Assembly (NCBI GenBank): GCA_029817715.1
Contig: JARUPY010000387.1
Span: 3,410,001 to 3,474,000, forward strand
Origin: Melastoma dodecandrum
Lineage: Eukaryota; Streptophyta; Magnoliopsida; Myrtales; Melastomataceae
Direction: 5' to 3'
Length of the DNA: 64,000 nucleotides
Of the stretch, positions 35,258-51,313 are shown piece after piece. The notes below the pieces were generated by a model. It ran no database searches. It had not been told where the DNA came from and saw nothing but the letters and a program-made list of their open reading frames with translations. The translations under genes were made by a program, and so were the position numbers. Every line of letters begins with the position of its first letter. The stretch's first letter is position 1.

Positions 35258-35856
35258 AAGCGACAGATCGCTGCTTCTGTCCGTGGCAAGTCCACAGCTG
35301 AACTTGGCAAGCAACGCTATGCTGAACGTGAGAGGGCAGCTTCTTCATCCAAGGATGAGTCCCCTTCTTCTTCCAAGCTTCAGAAAGTCCTCTGTGAGGA
35401 ACTAAGCTACACCAGGCGCTCCATTCTTGAAAGGCTAGATGGATTTGCTGAGAGGCTGACCCGCCTGGAAAAGATGGTCCAGACTTTGCTTGACAATGCC
35501 GAGGATTGAGCCATGCTCTCCGTTTAGGATTGAGCTACTCTCCTCTATCTTTAGGTGTCTGCTCTGTTGTTCTAGAATGAGCTATGCTCTTCTATTTCTG
35601 AACTTGTTTAGATACTGTTTCTTTTTGATACATTGCAGCAACTGTTGGCTGCTGTTGACTTTGTCTTTTGAGTGCTAGCATATTCTTGCTGCACTAGTAA
35701 TAAAACTATCCTTTGTTATCCTCTTTTCTTTTTCTTTTTGATATGACAAAAAGGGGGAGAAGAATAAGTTCAGGAGGAGTTAAGGATTTAAGGGGGAGTT
35801 GAGACACAAGCTCGATCCCTAAGTCCATATTTTGTCATCATCAAAAAGGGGGAGAA
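35258..35856 (+). pseudogene. copia envelope-like ORF 3' end and polypurine tracts
   Basis: Matches 44317-44916 nearly exactly: the C-terminal part of the envelope-like ORF, including the coiled-coil tail, stop near 35507-35509, then the repeated polypurine tracts running up to the LTR at 35857. The left end is a breakpoint inside the ORF, at a shared AAGCGACAGATC sequence. Confidence 0.88.
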
Positions 35857-37877
35857 TGTTGACCTGATTTTGACGATGAACTTAAGCGACATGTTACTGG
35901 TGGTCAGTAGTAATGTTTCACAAGTTATGCGTTCATTCTTAGTGATGAGCTTGAGCAATGTGTTGCTGAACCACAGCTAGTAACCGCTATATATTACTGC
36001 GTTCCAGTACACTGTTACTGTGATATTACGCATAGAAGTTGAAAATATGGAAACATATTTTTAATAATCACGATTTATTCTAAGATTTATTTTAATCTAT
36101 CTCAGATAATTATTCTGAGTGTATAGGTTCGTTTAACGTAGCCTAATGATCTTATCATAAACACTTAGGCAACAAAATATATTGAGATTACCTTTCCAAT
36201 TGTTATTTTTAGAAACAAAATATTTCTCTGATCTTCTGTAGCAACGTCTCGCTGTAATGGGAGAAGATATCAAACTAAATATATTTGATTATCACAATCG
36301 ATTAGATAAGATAATGATTAGATAATATATAGATTGGAAATAAATTATCTAATTGATACAAATGGAGGAAGTTACCGTTGGATCTTTCCTTCTATGGGAC
36401 AACAAACGTTGAGCAGACTGTTGCTGAATCATGGCTGCCAGTTTTGGCAACAAATCTCGAAGATTGCCTGGACGTCCCTTATGCTTCTTTCTCCGTTATA
36501 ATCAAACCAAGGACGACATTTTCTCTCTGCCTATGTGCGTCTGTGTGGTCTGTGTGGTCTGTGTGATCTGTGTGGTCTAAGTGAGCTTTGTGCGTCGACG
36601 GAGAGCGGAAGGTGCTAAGTGTCTCCTGGTTCTTTCTCTTGCAAGCTGCGTGTGAGAGTGTCAAGGGGCTGAGGTCAGATCCTTTGATCGTCTGAGAGGG
36701 ACTAGGTGTCCTCGGTGCGTTCAACGAGCAGCCGGCAAATCGTCTGAGGGAAGCTAAGCGAATACCTGCTCTGAATTCAGTAACCGGTTGCTGACCCATC
36801 GGCAAGAAACCGTTCTTGTCGTGACTTTTCGCAGGGAAGTCTCGAGCCTATAGAGTTTGAGCAGTTAGACACGCACTTGCGGGTGCGCGCCAGAAGTCTC
36901 GTGCCTGCAGGGTAGAGCAGGAGTTGGGAACGCCGCCGGAGTGAAAAGAGTTCCTCCCGAGCACAGTGGTGCTGTGCAGAAGTCTTGAACGCCTGATATA
37001 GAGGGTTAGTAAAGCAGGTTGCGTTGAAGCCAACGGATCGGAAAATTCCACCATAGGCACTGAGTGTGCAGTGCAGTGAGTCACGGCTGTAGTAACCGTG
37101 CACGTCCGAACTGAGTGTAGGATGGATACCTTCTAAGTGGCTTCGTGGTTTTCTTTGTGATCTTTGTGGTTCCTATCTTCGTGATCTTTGTGGTTCAACT
37201 TTGTGGTTGTCTCTTAAGCAAGTGCAGGCTTATCTTAAGGAGAGACAAGATCTGTGTGGAAATCTTCTGTTGAACGATAAAGTGCTGAAGCAATCCTTCG
37301 CTGTGTAGCAGAAACGAGCTGCTCTCTGAGAATACATTCTTCACCGTAAGGAATTATCTGTGAGGATATATACTCTAACATAACGTTGTCTGTGTTCTTT
37401 GATAAGTCAGGATTATATTAAGCGACAACGAGCTGTGTGGAATCCATTGAGCTACCAACTGCTGAGGATAAGCATCATTCTGCTGGAAACGGGAAGACGT
37501 CCACTGTGTGAGGAGCTGACCGTTGCCAGGAGTGATCATCTATTGTACGGGATTCTAAATCTCACTTTGTGAGAGGAACATACGCCTAGTGCAAGGGCTT
37601 TTTGCACCCATTATTTTATATAGTGGAATCACCTTGTTGGTGGAAAGTGGACGTAGGTCAATTAAGGCCGAACCACTATAAATCACTGTGTCCATTACGA
37701 TCGCGCAACACTCGTACGAAAACCTACTCGACAAAATCGTAACAGTTACAGTAAGGTATTTCTCATTCTGAGAAACGCTCTGCTGTGATACAGTACGCTT
37801 CCGCTTACACCGAGAAAGGGCGAAAAAGTGATAAACACTAATTCACCCCCCTCTTAGTGTACATAAACGATCCAACA
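35857..37877 (+). repeat. copia LTR (middle/5')
   Basis: 2021 bp, TGTTGACC to GATCCAACA. It serves as the 5' LTR of the complete element. It differs from the 3' LTR at 44917 by scattered substitutions and small indels, whereas the 3' LTRs at 4692 and 44917 are nearly identical to each other. Confidence 0.94.
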
Positions 37878-37879
37878 AT

Positions 37880-37891
37880 TGGTATCAGAGC
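37880..37891 (+). other. copia primer-binding site (tRNA-iMet)
   Basis: TGGTATCAGAGC, two bases after the LTR end, is complementary to the 3' end of initiator tRNA-Met. Confidence 0.93.
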
Positions 37892-38011
37892 GGGTTTGCT
37901 GGAAAGCTTTCTGTGTGATTGCTAGCACAGAACTCTGTTGCTGAACCAAAACAGCTTATTGCTGAAAGTCTTACATCAAGCACAGTAAGGTGCTTCTGAG
38001 TACTGAACAGA

Positions 38012-39534
38012 ATGTCAATGCTCTTGACTGATGGTCATTCGACCGAACGTCCACCGCTCTTTGCAGGACAACACTTCTCATATTGGAAAATGAGAATGGA
38101 GTTGTTCATTGGAGCAAAAGAATCTGATTGCTGGTATATTATTATGGAAGGAGATCTAGTAATTCCTCCATCAAATCCCAGCGCCTCTCGACATGAATTT
38201 GAAAGAAAGAGAATTATCTCGCTGAACACTAAAGCAAAGCACTACTTAGTGTGTGCTCTTGCTGGAAATGAGTTCAATCGCGTCTCTACTTGTAAGACAG
38301 CGAAAGAAATGTGGGATAGACTTGCTTTGATCTATGAAGGAACAGAACAAGTCAAGGAATCCAAAATAAATGCTTTAGTAACTCAATACGAAGCATTCAA
38401 GATGAAAAAGGATGAGTCAATAAATCAAATGTTTGATTGACTCACCGAAATTACTAATGCCATGGAATCACTTGGCAAAACAATTTCTAATTCTGAGTTG
38501 GTCAGAAAGATACTTCGCTCATTGCCTAAAACTTGGGAAGCCAAGAAGACGGCAATTGAAGAAGCTAAAGATTTGACAAACTTAAGTCTTCAACAGTTGC
38601 TTGGTTCTCTCGTTGCTTACGAAAATGAGAACAAGGTTGCTGATGATAAGAAGATCAATGCTGTTGCATTCAAAGGAAGTACCGAAATGTCCGATGAATC
38701 CGAGGATGAATCTTCATCTGATTCTGAGGATGAAGTTTCCTTGATGGCAAAGAAATTCAAAAGGTATCTTCGTAAAAATCGCTTTAAGGGAAAGCGAGAG
38801 ATTAAAAAGAAGAATACAAAATCACACCAAAGTAAAGGTGGGGTGTGCTTTGAGTGCAATAAACCTGGTCACTTGAGACCAGATTGCCCACTCTTGAATG
38901 AGAAGGGCAAGCCTTCAAAATATAAGAAAAATGCCATGATGGCATCTTGGAGTGATAGTGACGAAGAATCAGATCAGGATGACGAAACAACAAACATCTG
39001 CTATATGGCCCAAACTGATGCTGACATTGAGAAGGTAAATGCTTTCTCACCTTCTGATCTGTCTGCTGAAGATATTGAGAATCTTTTCTCCGAACTTTAT
39101 GATAAAATTGAGTCTTTGTCCGCAAACAATAAGGCTCTTAAGAAGGAGAATAAATTCTTGAGTGCTGAGAACGATTCTCTAAAGGAAGATTATCAGCAAA
39201 GGCTAAGAAAGCGACAAAGAAACTTTCTCAATCCAAATTAATGATTGAGGAGCTGCAGCAGCAACTTGATGCTGTAAACAACAAAACAGAATTATGTATG
39301 CATGAGAAGCATGATTCTGGAAATGAGAAACATTCACGACATGGGAAATATGTTCCCCCTCATGTTAGGAATGGCGAGTCTCATTTTATTATTCAAAGGT
39401 TACCTAGGCTTTGTTACTATTGTAGAAAGCCGGATCATTTCATTAAAAATTGCCATGTGTGGCGAAATGACATGCTTGGCATTACTTCTAAAGTTGATGG
39501 TTCTATTGTTAAATGGAAGCAACGACTTACTTAA
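38012..39534 (+). pseudogene. copia gag
   Basis: The gag frame starts at 38012 (MSMLLTDGHSTERPPLFAGQ) with the copia UBN2-type capsid region (FSYWKMRMELFIGAKE, AKEMWDRLALIYEGT). It is cut by a TGA at 38438-38440 and continues in frame to 39241 with a nucleocapsid knuckle CFECNKPGHLRPDC and a long acidic, coiled-coil-like stretch. A frameshift near 39240 shifts the reading to a second segment with another knuckle, CYYCRKPDHFIKNC. Large gags with a coiled-coil extension are usual in Sireviruses. Confidence 0.88.
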
Positions 39535-39552
39535 ATTCTTTCTCTATTTCAG

Positions 39553-40905
39553 GGATGCTTCAAGTCCATCGCTAAGGACCATGTATGGTACTTAGATAGT
39601 GGCTGTTCGAGGCACATGTCAGGAGATGTCTCCTTATTCTCCACACTGGTTTTCCAGGATGGTGGTGCTGTCACTTTTGGTGATAATGGAAAATGGATGG
39701 TTAAAGGAACAGGAACCATTTGCTGTTCTAACTCCCTAACCATTGAAGGAGTTCTTTATGTTAAAGGCCTCCAACACAATTTGATTAGTATCAGCCAATT
39801 GTGCGATAAAGGTTACAATGTTTCTTTCAATGAGAGAACATGTAACGTTTCACGGGATGGTGTCACTTGCTTCGTTGGTGAACGCAAGAAAAACATCTAT
39901 ATCCTGTCCTTTAAGAACATCTCCGCTGGAGAAAATTGTCTCTTGTCCGTTAAGGACGAAGCTACTCTGTGGCATAGAAAGTTGGGACATGCTAACCACG
40001 ACTTGCTGTCCAAACTTGTCAAAAAGGACATCATTAAGGGATTGCCTAAAATCAAGTTTGACAATGATCAGGTTTGCAAAGCTTGTTCCATTGGCAAACA
40101 AACAAAGGTATCCTTTAAAAGTAAAAATATGATTTCAAGCAAAGCTCCGCTTGAATTACTTCACATGGACTTATTTGGTCCAACAAGAACTCAAAGTCTT
40201 GGAGGTAAACGTTATGGATTAGTTGTGGTAGATGACTTCTCCAGATTCACTTGGGTTAAATTCTTAGCTCACAAGAGTGATGCGTTTGCAACCTTTGAAA
40301 CTTTAGTCAAACAACTTCAAAACGAAAAAGGTGTTTCTCTAAGAAGCATAAGAACGGATCATGGTACCGAATTTGAAAACCATGACTTTACTTCTTTCTG
40401 TGAAGAATATGGTATTAACCATAATTTCTCTGCTCCATACACTCCACAGCAAAATGGAGTTGTAGAGCGAAAGAATCGAACCTTACAAGACATGGCGAGA
40501 ACCATGTTGCTGGAAAGTGAGGTTGCTAAAAATCTTTGGGCTAAAGCTGTAAGCACAGCATGCTACATCTCAAATCGTATTCATTTGAGGCACTCTTTAG
40601 GTAAAGCGCCTTATGAGTTATATAAAGGCATAAAGCCTAATATCTCATACTTCCATCCATTTGGAAGCAAATGTTACATCTTAAGACCGATCAAAGATGG
40701 TGCTGGAAAGTTTGATGCTCGATCTGATGAGGGCATATTCTTAGGATACTCCCTAACGAGCAAAGCATATAGAGTTTTTAATAAAAGAACTCTAACTGTT
40801 GAAGAGTCTATCAATGTTAAAATTGATGATTCTCCGACACAGGAGGAAGTTGCTGTGGAAGCAGTAGCACAATCCTCAACAACAACATCAAATGAAACCT
40901 CCTAG
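39553..40905 (+). pseudogene. copia protease and integrase
   Basis: The reading carries the aspartic protease active site YLDSGCSRHM (Asp-Ser-Gly at 39595-39603), the integrase zinc-binding region (LWHRKLGHANHD with CKAC), and the catalytic triad in HMDLFGP, RTDHGTEF and VVERKNR. It ends at an in-frame TAG at 40903-40905, three bases before the RT reading resumes in the same frame. Unlike copy 1, there is no frameshift in the integrase C-terminal part. Confidence 0.9.
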
Positions 40906-40908
40906 CAA

Positions 40909-42675
40909 ATGATTGCTGACAATAATCCGAACGGAAACACTGTAGCAGATGTACAGCAAGTGCCTGCTGCACACACTGAAAATGCTTCTGGTGATTTCCA
41001 GGATATTCAAATTGAGAATCGTGTTCCTTCGTTATATAAGAAAAGACATCATATTGATCAAGTAATAGGTTCTTTGCACACAGGAGTGCGAACCCGCAAT
41101 ACAGCAAGTTTGTACTGTGAACACTCTGCTTTTATCTCTCAAGATGAACCTCAAGGCATTGATGATGCGCTTGATGATCCTAATTGGATTCTTGCTATGC
41201 AAGAGGAATTGAACCAATTTGAGAGAAACAAAGTTTGGAGTTTAGTACCTAGACCCAATGATCGTTCCATTATTGGAACAAAATGGGTTTATCGAAATAA
41301 ACTTGACGAGTCTGGAAATGTTGTAAGAAACAAAGCTAGACTTGTAGCAAAAGGTTACTCACAAGAAGAAGGCATCGATTATGATGAAACGTTCGCCCCA
41401 GTGGCGCGTCTAGAAGCAATACGCTTACTCCTAGCGTATGCTTGCTATAATAACTTTAAGTTATTTCAAATGGATGTGAAAAGTGCTTTCCTAAATGGTG
41501 ATATAAAAGAGGAAGTCTATGTTGAACAACCTCCTGGATTCACCGATCCAAAGTATCGTAATCATGTTTATAAGCTCTCTAAAGCTTTGTATGGGCTTAA
41601 GCAAGCTCCGCGAGCATGGTACGAAAAGCTTAGTTCCTTTCTTATAGCAAAGGGATATAGGCGTGGAAAAATTGATACAACATTGTTTCTTAAGAAACAG
41701 GATGCTGATCTTTTAGTTGCTCAAATATATGTCGATGACATTATATTTGGTTCAACTAATGAAAAATTATGTAATGAATTCTCTGATCTAATGAAAGGAG
41801 AATTTGAAATGAGCCTCATGGGAGAACTTACTTTCTTCCTCAGACTTCAAATTAATCAAACGGAAGATGGAATTTTCATCCATCAAGAAAAGTACAGCAA
41901 ACAGTTGCTCAAGAAATTTGATCTTGAGAATGCTAAACCTTTGTCAACTCCAATTGGTAGTAATACCAAAATTGATAAAGACGAAAGTGGAAAGGAAATT
42001 GATTCCAAACTATACAGAAGTATGATAGGATCATTGCTATATCTTACTGCTTCACGACCAGATATCATGTTCAGCGTATGCTTATGCGCTAGATATCAGT
42101 CTGCTCCAAAAGAGTCACACCTTGCTGCAGTTAAGGGGATTTTTCGATACCTCGCAGGAACTGTTAGCTTAGGTCTGTGGTATCCAAGAGAATCGTTGCT
42201 GGATCCTAGAGGATATTCAGATGCTGACTATGCTGGATGTCGTATTGATAGGAAAAGCACGTCTGGTACTTGCCAACTATTGGGAAATATGCTTATTTCC
42301 TGGTTCTCCAAGAAACAGACAACTGTTGCTTTATCCACAGCTGAGGCTGAATACGTATCAGCAGCTAGTTGCTGTGCGCAGTTACTATGGATGCGACAAC
42401 AACTCGAAGATTATGATCTTCATTTTGATTCTATTCCAATAATGTGTGATAACACAAGTGCAATTAATTTATCACGAAATCATGTCTATCACTCAAGATC
42501 TAAGCATATTGAGTTGAGACACCACTTTCTACGTGATAATGTACAAAGCGGTAAAGTTGATATTCAGTAAGTAAATACTGAGCAACAGCTTGCTGATATC
42601 CTTACTAAACCGCTTGACAAGGAGAGGTTTGAATATTTACGAAGTGAATTAGGGATATGTAATCCCAATCTCTAA
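40909..42675 (+). pseudogene. copia reverse transcriptase / RNase H (copy 2)
   Basis: Matches the copy at 685 with very few substitutions. One replaces Arg with Thr in [11 protein letters not shown], restoring the usual copia motif. YVDD lies at 41728-41739. The TAA near 42568-42570 and the preceding TAG are shared with copy 1. Confidence 0.92.
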
Positions 42676-42908
42676 GATGATATTGTCATTCTTGAGAAAT
42701 TCTCGATAGGAATATAAAATTCCTAAAAATGATGCAGAAATATTCGTGGGGTGCCAACCAAAATTTCTATATCTTTTATTTCCTTCTTTTTCTTTTAAAT
42801 ATTCTATAAAACCAAAAACTACCTACGGTTTCTTTTCAAATACCTAACTTCCTTCTTCTCTTCAACCTCAACCTTCGTTCTTCTTCCTCTCTCTGTGTTT
42901 CTCCGACA

Positions 42909-44568
42909 ATGGCACCCAAATCCGCGAAATCTGGAAAGGGCAAGGGAACCCCCAAGAAACGGTCACAGGCTGTGGCTGCTTCTGCCCAGCAACTACCTGT
43001 TGTGGAGCCTCCGTCAGTTACTGAGGGGGAGGTCTCACTGACACAAACCCCTGCTCCGGTGGTCACTGCGACCGAGGAGACACCTGTTGCGGTTCCTGCT
43101 AAGGAAAATGTGGCTTCGACTCCCGATGTCACAACTCTTGGCGAACCCGAGGCTGCTAAGGAGAAAACCCTCGTTGTTGAGGAGGAAACCGCTCCACCTG
43201 AGGCGGTTACCAAGTCTACTTCTGCGTCCCAAAGCAGCAAACTCCCCTGCTACTGATGCGGAGACTCAAGCCGAAAAAGGCAAGAAAAGCGCTGAGGATC
43301 CTGAGGATTTTCAGAGCGCCGATGAACAGGACTCTTTGGCTGAAGAGACTCCTGACGAGGATGAGAATGTGGAGGTGATCGGCTCTGTTCAGCATCCTCC
43401 GATTAGCTCTTCTCTGGGTGTTGCCTCTCGCACCAGGATGAAGCGACCTTATGCTGGTATAAGGGATGGTATGCATTCTGGCTCTCCTATTCAAAAGAAA
43501 GTGAGAAATGCAGATTCCTCTGTTTTTATTCCTAAGGTTGATCAGTATGTTTCTCTGGCTGAGTTAAATCGGATTCTTGCTGATGATACTATGCCAAATA
43601 GAAACATGACCAAGCGCAATATTGCTGCATGCAAGCGTGTAAACTTTGATTGGTTTACTCAACATGAGCTCTGCTTTGCTGAGATGTTTGAAAGGTTGAC
43701 CTGGTGATCCTTTTGTGAATATGATGGCATCGGTTCCATCTCAAAGGTCAAGGAATTCTATGCCAATATTACCTTTCATAAGGAAGATTCTCTCATTAAA
43801 TTCATCAAGGTGTTGGTAGATGAGAAAACCTTTGTTTTCTCTGTGTTTGATGTTTGCCGCCTCTTTGAATCTAATCTTGTTAACAACCTGAGGGTGATCA
43901 GTGAAGGAAAGTTGGAAGCTTATCAGACCATCAATGATGGTGAGGTGGTTGCTGTCAGCGGATATCTGCAGAACACCGCGCTGAGTTTCAGCAACTAGAT
44001 GTTTCACATGGCAGTAATGTCCTGCTTGGCCCCTCGGATTGGCAGCAGCGACACGGTCATGCCAAGAGATTGGAATCTGATGGTTCATCTTAAGAGAGGT
44101 ATTCCTGTGAATTTGGGAAGTGTGATATTTGGCCATATGGCATCTTGTGTTCAGGACGAGAACAGGGCACTTCCATTTGCCCATGTTATCACTGCATTGC
44201 TGCAGTTCTATGGAGAGCAGATTGTTCCTATGAATCAAATGGACACCTGGAGTACTCAAGTTATTGGAGCAAACTCTGTAGCAAGTATGGGCTACCAGTA
44301 TGTGGAGAAACCAACCAAGCGACAGATCGCTGCTTCTGTCCGTGGCAAGTCCACAGCTAAACTTGGCAAGCAATGCTATGCTGAACGTGAGAGGGCGGCT
44401 TCTTCATCCAAGGATGAGTCCCCTTCTTCTTCCAAGCTTCAGAAAGTCCTCTGTGAGGAACTAAGCTACACCAGGCGCTCCATTCTTAAAAGGCTAGATG
44501 GATTTGCTGAGAGGCTGACCCGCCTGGAAAAGATGGTCCAGACTTTGCTTGACAATGCCGAGGATTGA
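42909..44568 (+). pseudogene. Sirevirus envelope-like ORF (copy 2), frameshift and two stops
   Basis: Homologous to 2685-4344. It shares the frameshift near 43234-43256 and has two additional stops absent from copy 1: TGA at 43705-43707 (CGA in copy 1) and TAG at 43996-43998 (CGG in copy 1). These changes happened after the duplication. Confidence 0.85.
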
Positions 44569-44804
44569 GCCATGCTTTCCGTTTAGGATTGAGCTACTCT
44601 CCTCTATCTTTAGGTGTCTGCTCTGTTGTTCTAGAATGAGCTATGCTCTTCTATTTCTGAACTTGTTTAGATATTGTTTCTTTTTTATACATTGCAGCAA
44701 CTGTTGGCTGCTGTTGACTTTGTCTTTTGAGTGCTAGCATATTCTTGCTGCACTAGTAATAAAACTATCATTTGTTATCCTCTTTTCTTTTTCTTTTTGA
44801 TATG

Positions 44805-44916
44805 ACAAAAAGGGGGGAGAAGAATAAGTTCAGGGGGAGTTAAGGATTTAAGGGGGAGTTGAGGCACAAGCTCGATCCCTAAGTCCATATTTTGTCATCA
44901 TCAAAAAGGGGGAGAA
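44805..44916 (+). other. multiple polypurine tracts (copy 2)
   Basis: Same arrangement as at 4581-4691; the last tract adjoins the LTR at 44917. Confidence 0.85.
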
Positions 44917-46929
44917 TGTTGACCTGGTTTTGATGATGAACTTAAGCGACATGTTACTGGTGGTCAGTAGTAATGTTTCACAAGTTATGCGTTCATTCTT
45001 AGTGATGAGCTTGAGCAATGTGTTGCTGAACCACAGCTAGTAACCGCTATATATTACTGCGTTCCAGTACACTGTTACTGTGATATTACGCATAGAAGTT
45101 GAAAATATGGAAACATATTTTTAATAATCACGATTTATTCTAAGATTTATTTTAATCTATCTCAGATAATTATTCTGAGTGTCTAGGTTCGTTTAACGTA
45201 GCCTAATGATCTTATCATAAACACTTAGGCAACAAAATATATTGAGATTACCTTTCCAATTGTTATTTTTAGAAACAAAATATTTCTCTGATCTTCTGCA
45301 GCAACGTCTCGCTGTAATGGGAGAAGATATCAAATTAAATATATTTGATTATCACAATCGATTAGATAAGACAATGATTAGATAATATATAGATTGGAAA
45401 GAAATTATCTAATTGATACAAATGGAGGAAGTTACCGTTGGATCTTTCCTTTTATGGGACAGCAAACGTTGAGCAGACTGTTGCTGAATCATGGCTGCCA
45501 GTTTTGGCAACAAATCTCGAAGATTGCCTAGACGTCCCTTATGCTTCTTTCTCCGTTATAATCAGACCAAGGACGACATTTTCTCTCTGCCTGTGTGCGT
45601 CTGTGTGGTCTGTGTGGTCTAAGTGGTCTAAGTGAGCTTTGTGCGTCGACGGAGAGCGGAAGGTGCTAAGTGTCTCCTGGTTCTTTCTCTTGCAAGCTGC
45701 GTGTGAGAGTGTCAAGGGACTGAGGTTAGATCCTTTGATCGTCGTGAGAGGGACTAGGTGTCCTCGGTGCGTTCAACGAGCAGCCGGCGAATCGTCTGAG
45801 GGAAGCTAAGTGAATACCTGCTCTGAATTCAGTAACCGGTTGCTAACCCATCGGCAAGAAGCCGTTCTTGTCGTGTCTTTTCGCAGGGAAGTCTCGAGCC
45901 TACAGAGTTTGAGCAGTTAGACACGCACTTGCGGGTGCGCGCCAGAAGTCCCGTGCCTGCAGGGTAGAGCAGGAGTTGGGAACGCCGCCGGAGTGAAAAG
46001 AGTTCCTCCCGAGCACAGGGGTGCTGTGCAGAAGTCTTGAACGCCTGATACAGAGGGTTAGTAAAGCAGGTTGCGTGGAAGCCAACGGATCGGAAAATTC
46101 CACCCTAGGCACTGAGTGTGCAGTGCAGTGAGTCACGGCTGTGGTAACCGTGCACGTCCGAACTGAGTGTAGGACGGATACCTTCTAAGTGGCTTTGTGG
46201 TTTTCTTTGTGATCTTTGTGGTTCCTATCGTCGTGATCTTTGTGGTTCAACTTTGTGGTTGTCTCTTAAGCAAGTGCAGGCTTATCTTAAGGAGAGACAA
46301 GATCTGTGTGGAAATCCTCTGCTGAACGATAAAGTGCTGATGCAATCCTTCGCTGTGAAGCAGAAACGAGCTGCTCTCTGAGAATACATTCTTCACCGTA
46401 AGGAATTATCTGTGAGGATTTATACTCTAACATAACGTTCTCTGTGTTCTTTGATAAGTCAGGATTATATTAAGCGACAACGAGCTGTGTGGAATCCATT
46501 GAGCTACCAACTGCTGAGGATAAGCATCATTCTGCTGGAAACGAGAAGACGTCCACTGTGTGAGGAGCTGACCGTTGCCAAGAGTGATCATCTATTGTAC
46601 GGGATTCTAAATCTCACTTTGTGAGAGGAACATACGCCTAGTGCAAGGGCTTTTTGCACCCATTATTTTATATAGTGGAATCACCTTGTTGGTGGAAAGT
46701 GGACGTAGGTCAATTAAGGCCGAACCACTATAAATCACTGTGTCCATTACGATCGCGCAACATTCGTACGAAAACCTACTCGACAAAATCGTAACAGTTA
46801 CAGTAAGGTATTTCTCATTCTGAGAAACGCTCTGCTGTGATACAGTACGCTTCCGCTTACACCGAGAAAGGGTTAAAAAGTGATAAACACTAATTCACCC
46901 CCCTCTTAGTGTACATAAACGATCCAACA
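44917..46929 (+). repeat. copia 3' LTR (copy 2)
   Basis: 2013 bp from TGTTGACC to GATCCAACA, followed by the ATAATAATAATCATGAG flank also found after copy 1 and, uninterrupted, in unit 3. Confidence 0.95.
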
Positions 46930-50779
<3,850 letters not shown>

Positions 50780-51299
50780 ATTCCCCGATGTTCGAATAAA
50801 CGACTCCAGAGCTCTTCAATCGTAATAATCCTCGTCTCATTTTTTTTCTCTCTCTCTTGTTCTGTTCATTCCGTAGAGTGACGGATGTGGGCCATGGCGG
50901 CCAGTTCATTTCATCGAGACGAGATTTCCCAGTAATTTCGACATAAAATCTTCTCATTCTCGTGTCCTTCTCGAAAACTCGATTGGTATGAATATTTACC
51001 AACATTCTTGAGACTTTTGTCTCCGCTCAATTTTGAACATCACTTCTACAAGAAGGTTCAACCTCGATGGCCCACCTATACGTACATAAATCTTTCATGA
51101 AGCTTAATAATAATGTTAATGTGATGCACCGATTCCTTTTTGTTTTTTTTTTCTTATTGATCCGATGCCCTAACACGTGGAGGACTAAAAGAACATATGA
51201 GCGATTATTTTTTTTATTACTCGCCCGATTTTTGGAACTTCGTTCGAACTAATTCGAACTCGACTCAAGTAGAACACAAAATGAACAATTATTATATTA
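50780..51299. other. GSTU B2 downstream flank, with empty site of the viral insertion
   Basis: No gene. Contains the uninterrupted sequence around ATAAAATCTT (about 50943-50952), the position where unit 1 carries the pararetrovirus. Confidence 0.75.
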
Positions 51300-51313
51300 T
51301 ATAAAGTTGCTTT

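Larger units (their letters stand above)
35258..46929 (+). mobile_element. Sirevirus copia array: partial internal, LTR, internal, LTR (copy 2)
   Basis: A complete element, 35857-46929 (LTR 35857-37877, internal 37878-44916, LTR 44917-46929), is preceded by the last 600 bp of another internal region (35258-35856). Two elements therefore share the middle LTR. No host flank or target repeat is visible at the left. The right flank is the same as after copy 1. The array likely arose by unequal recombination and was then truncated at 35258. Confidence 0.88.
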
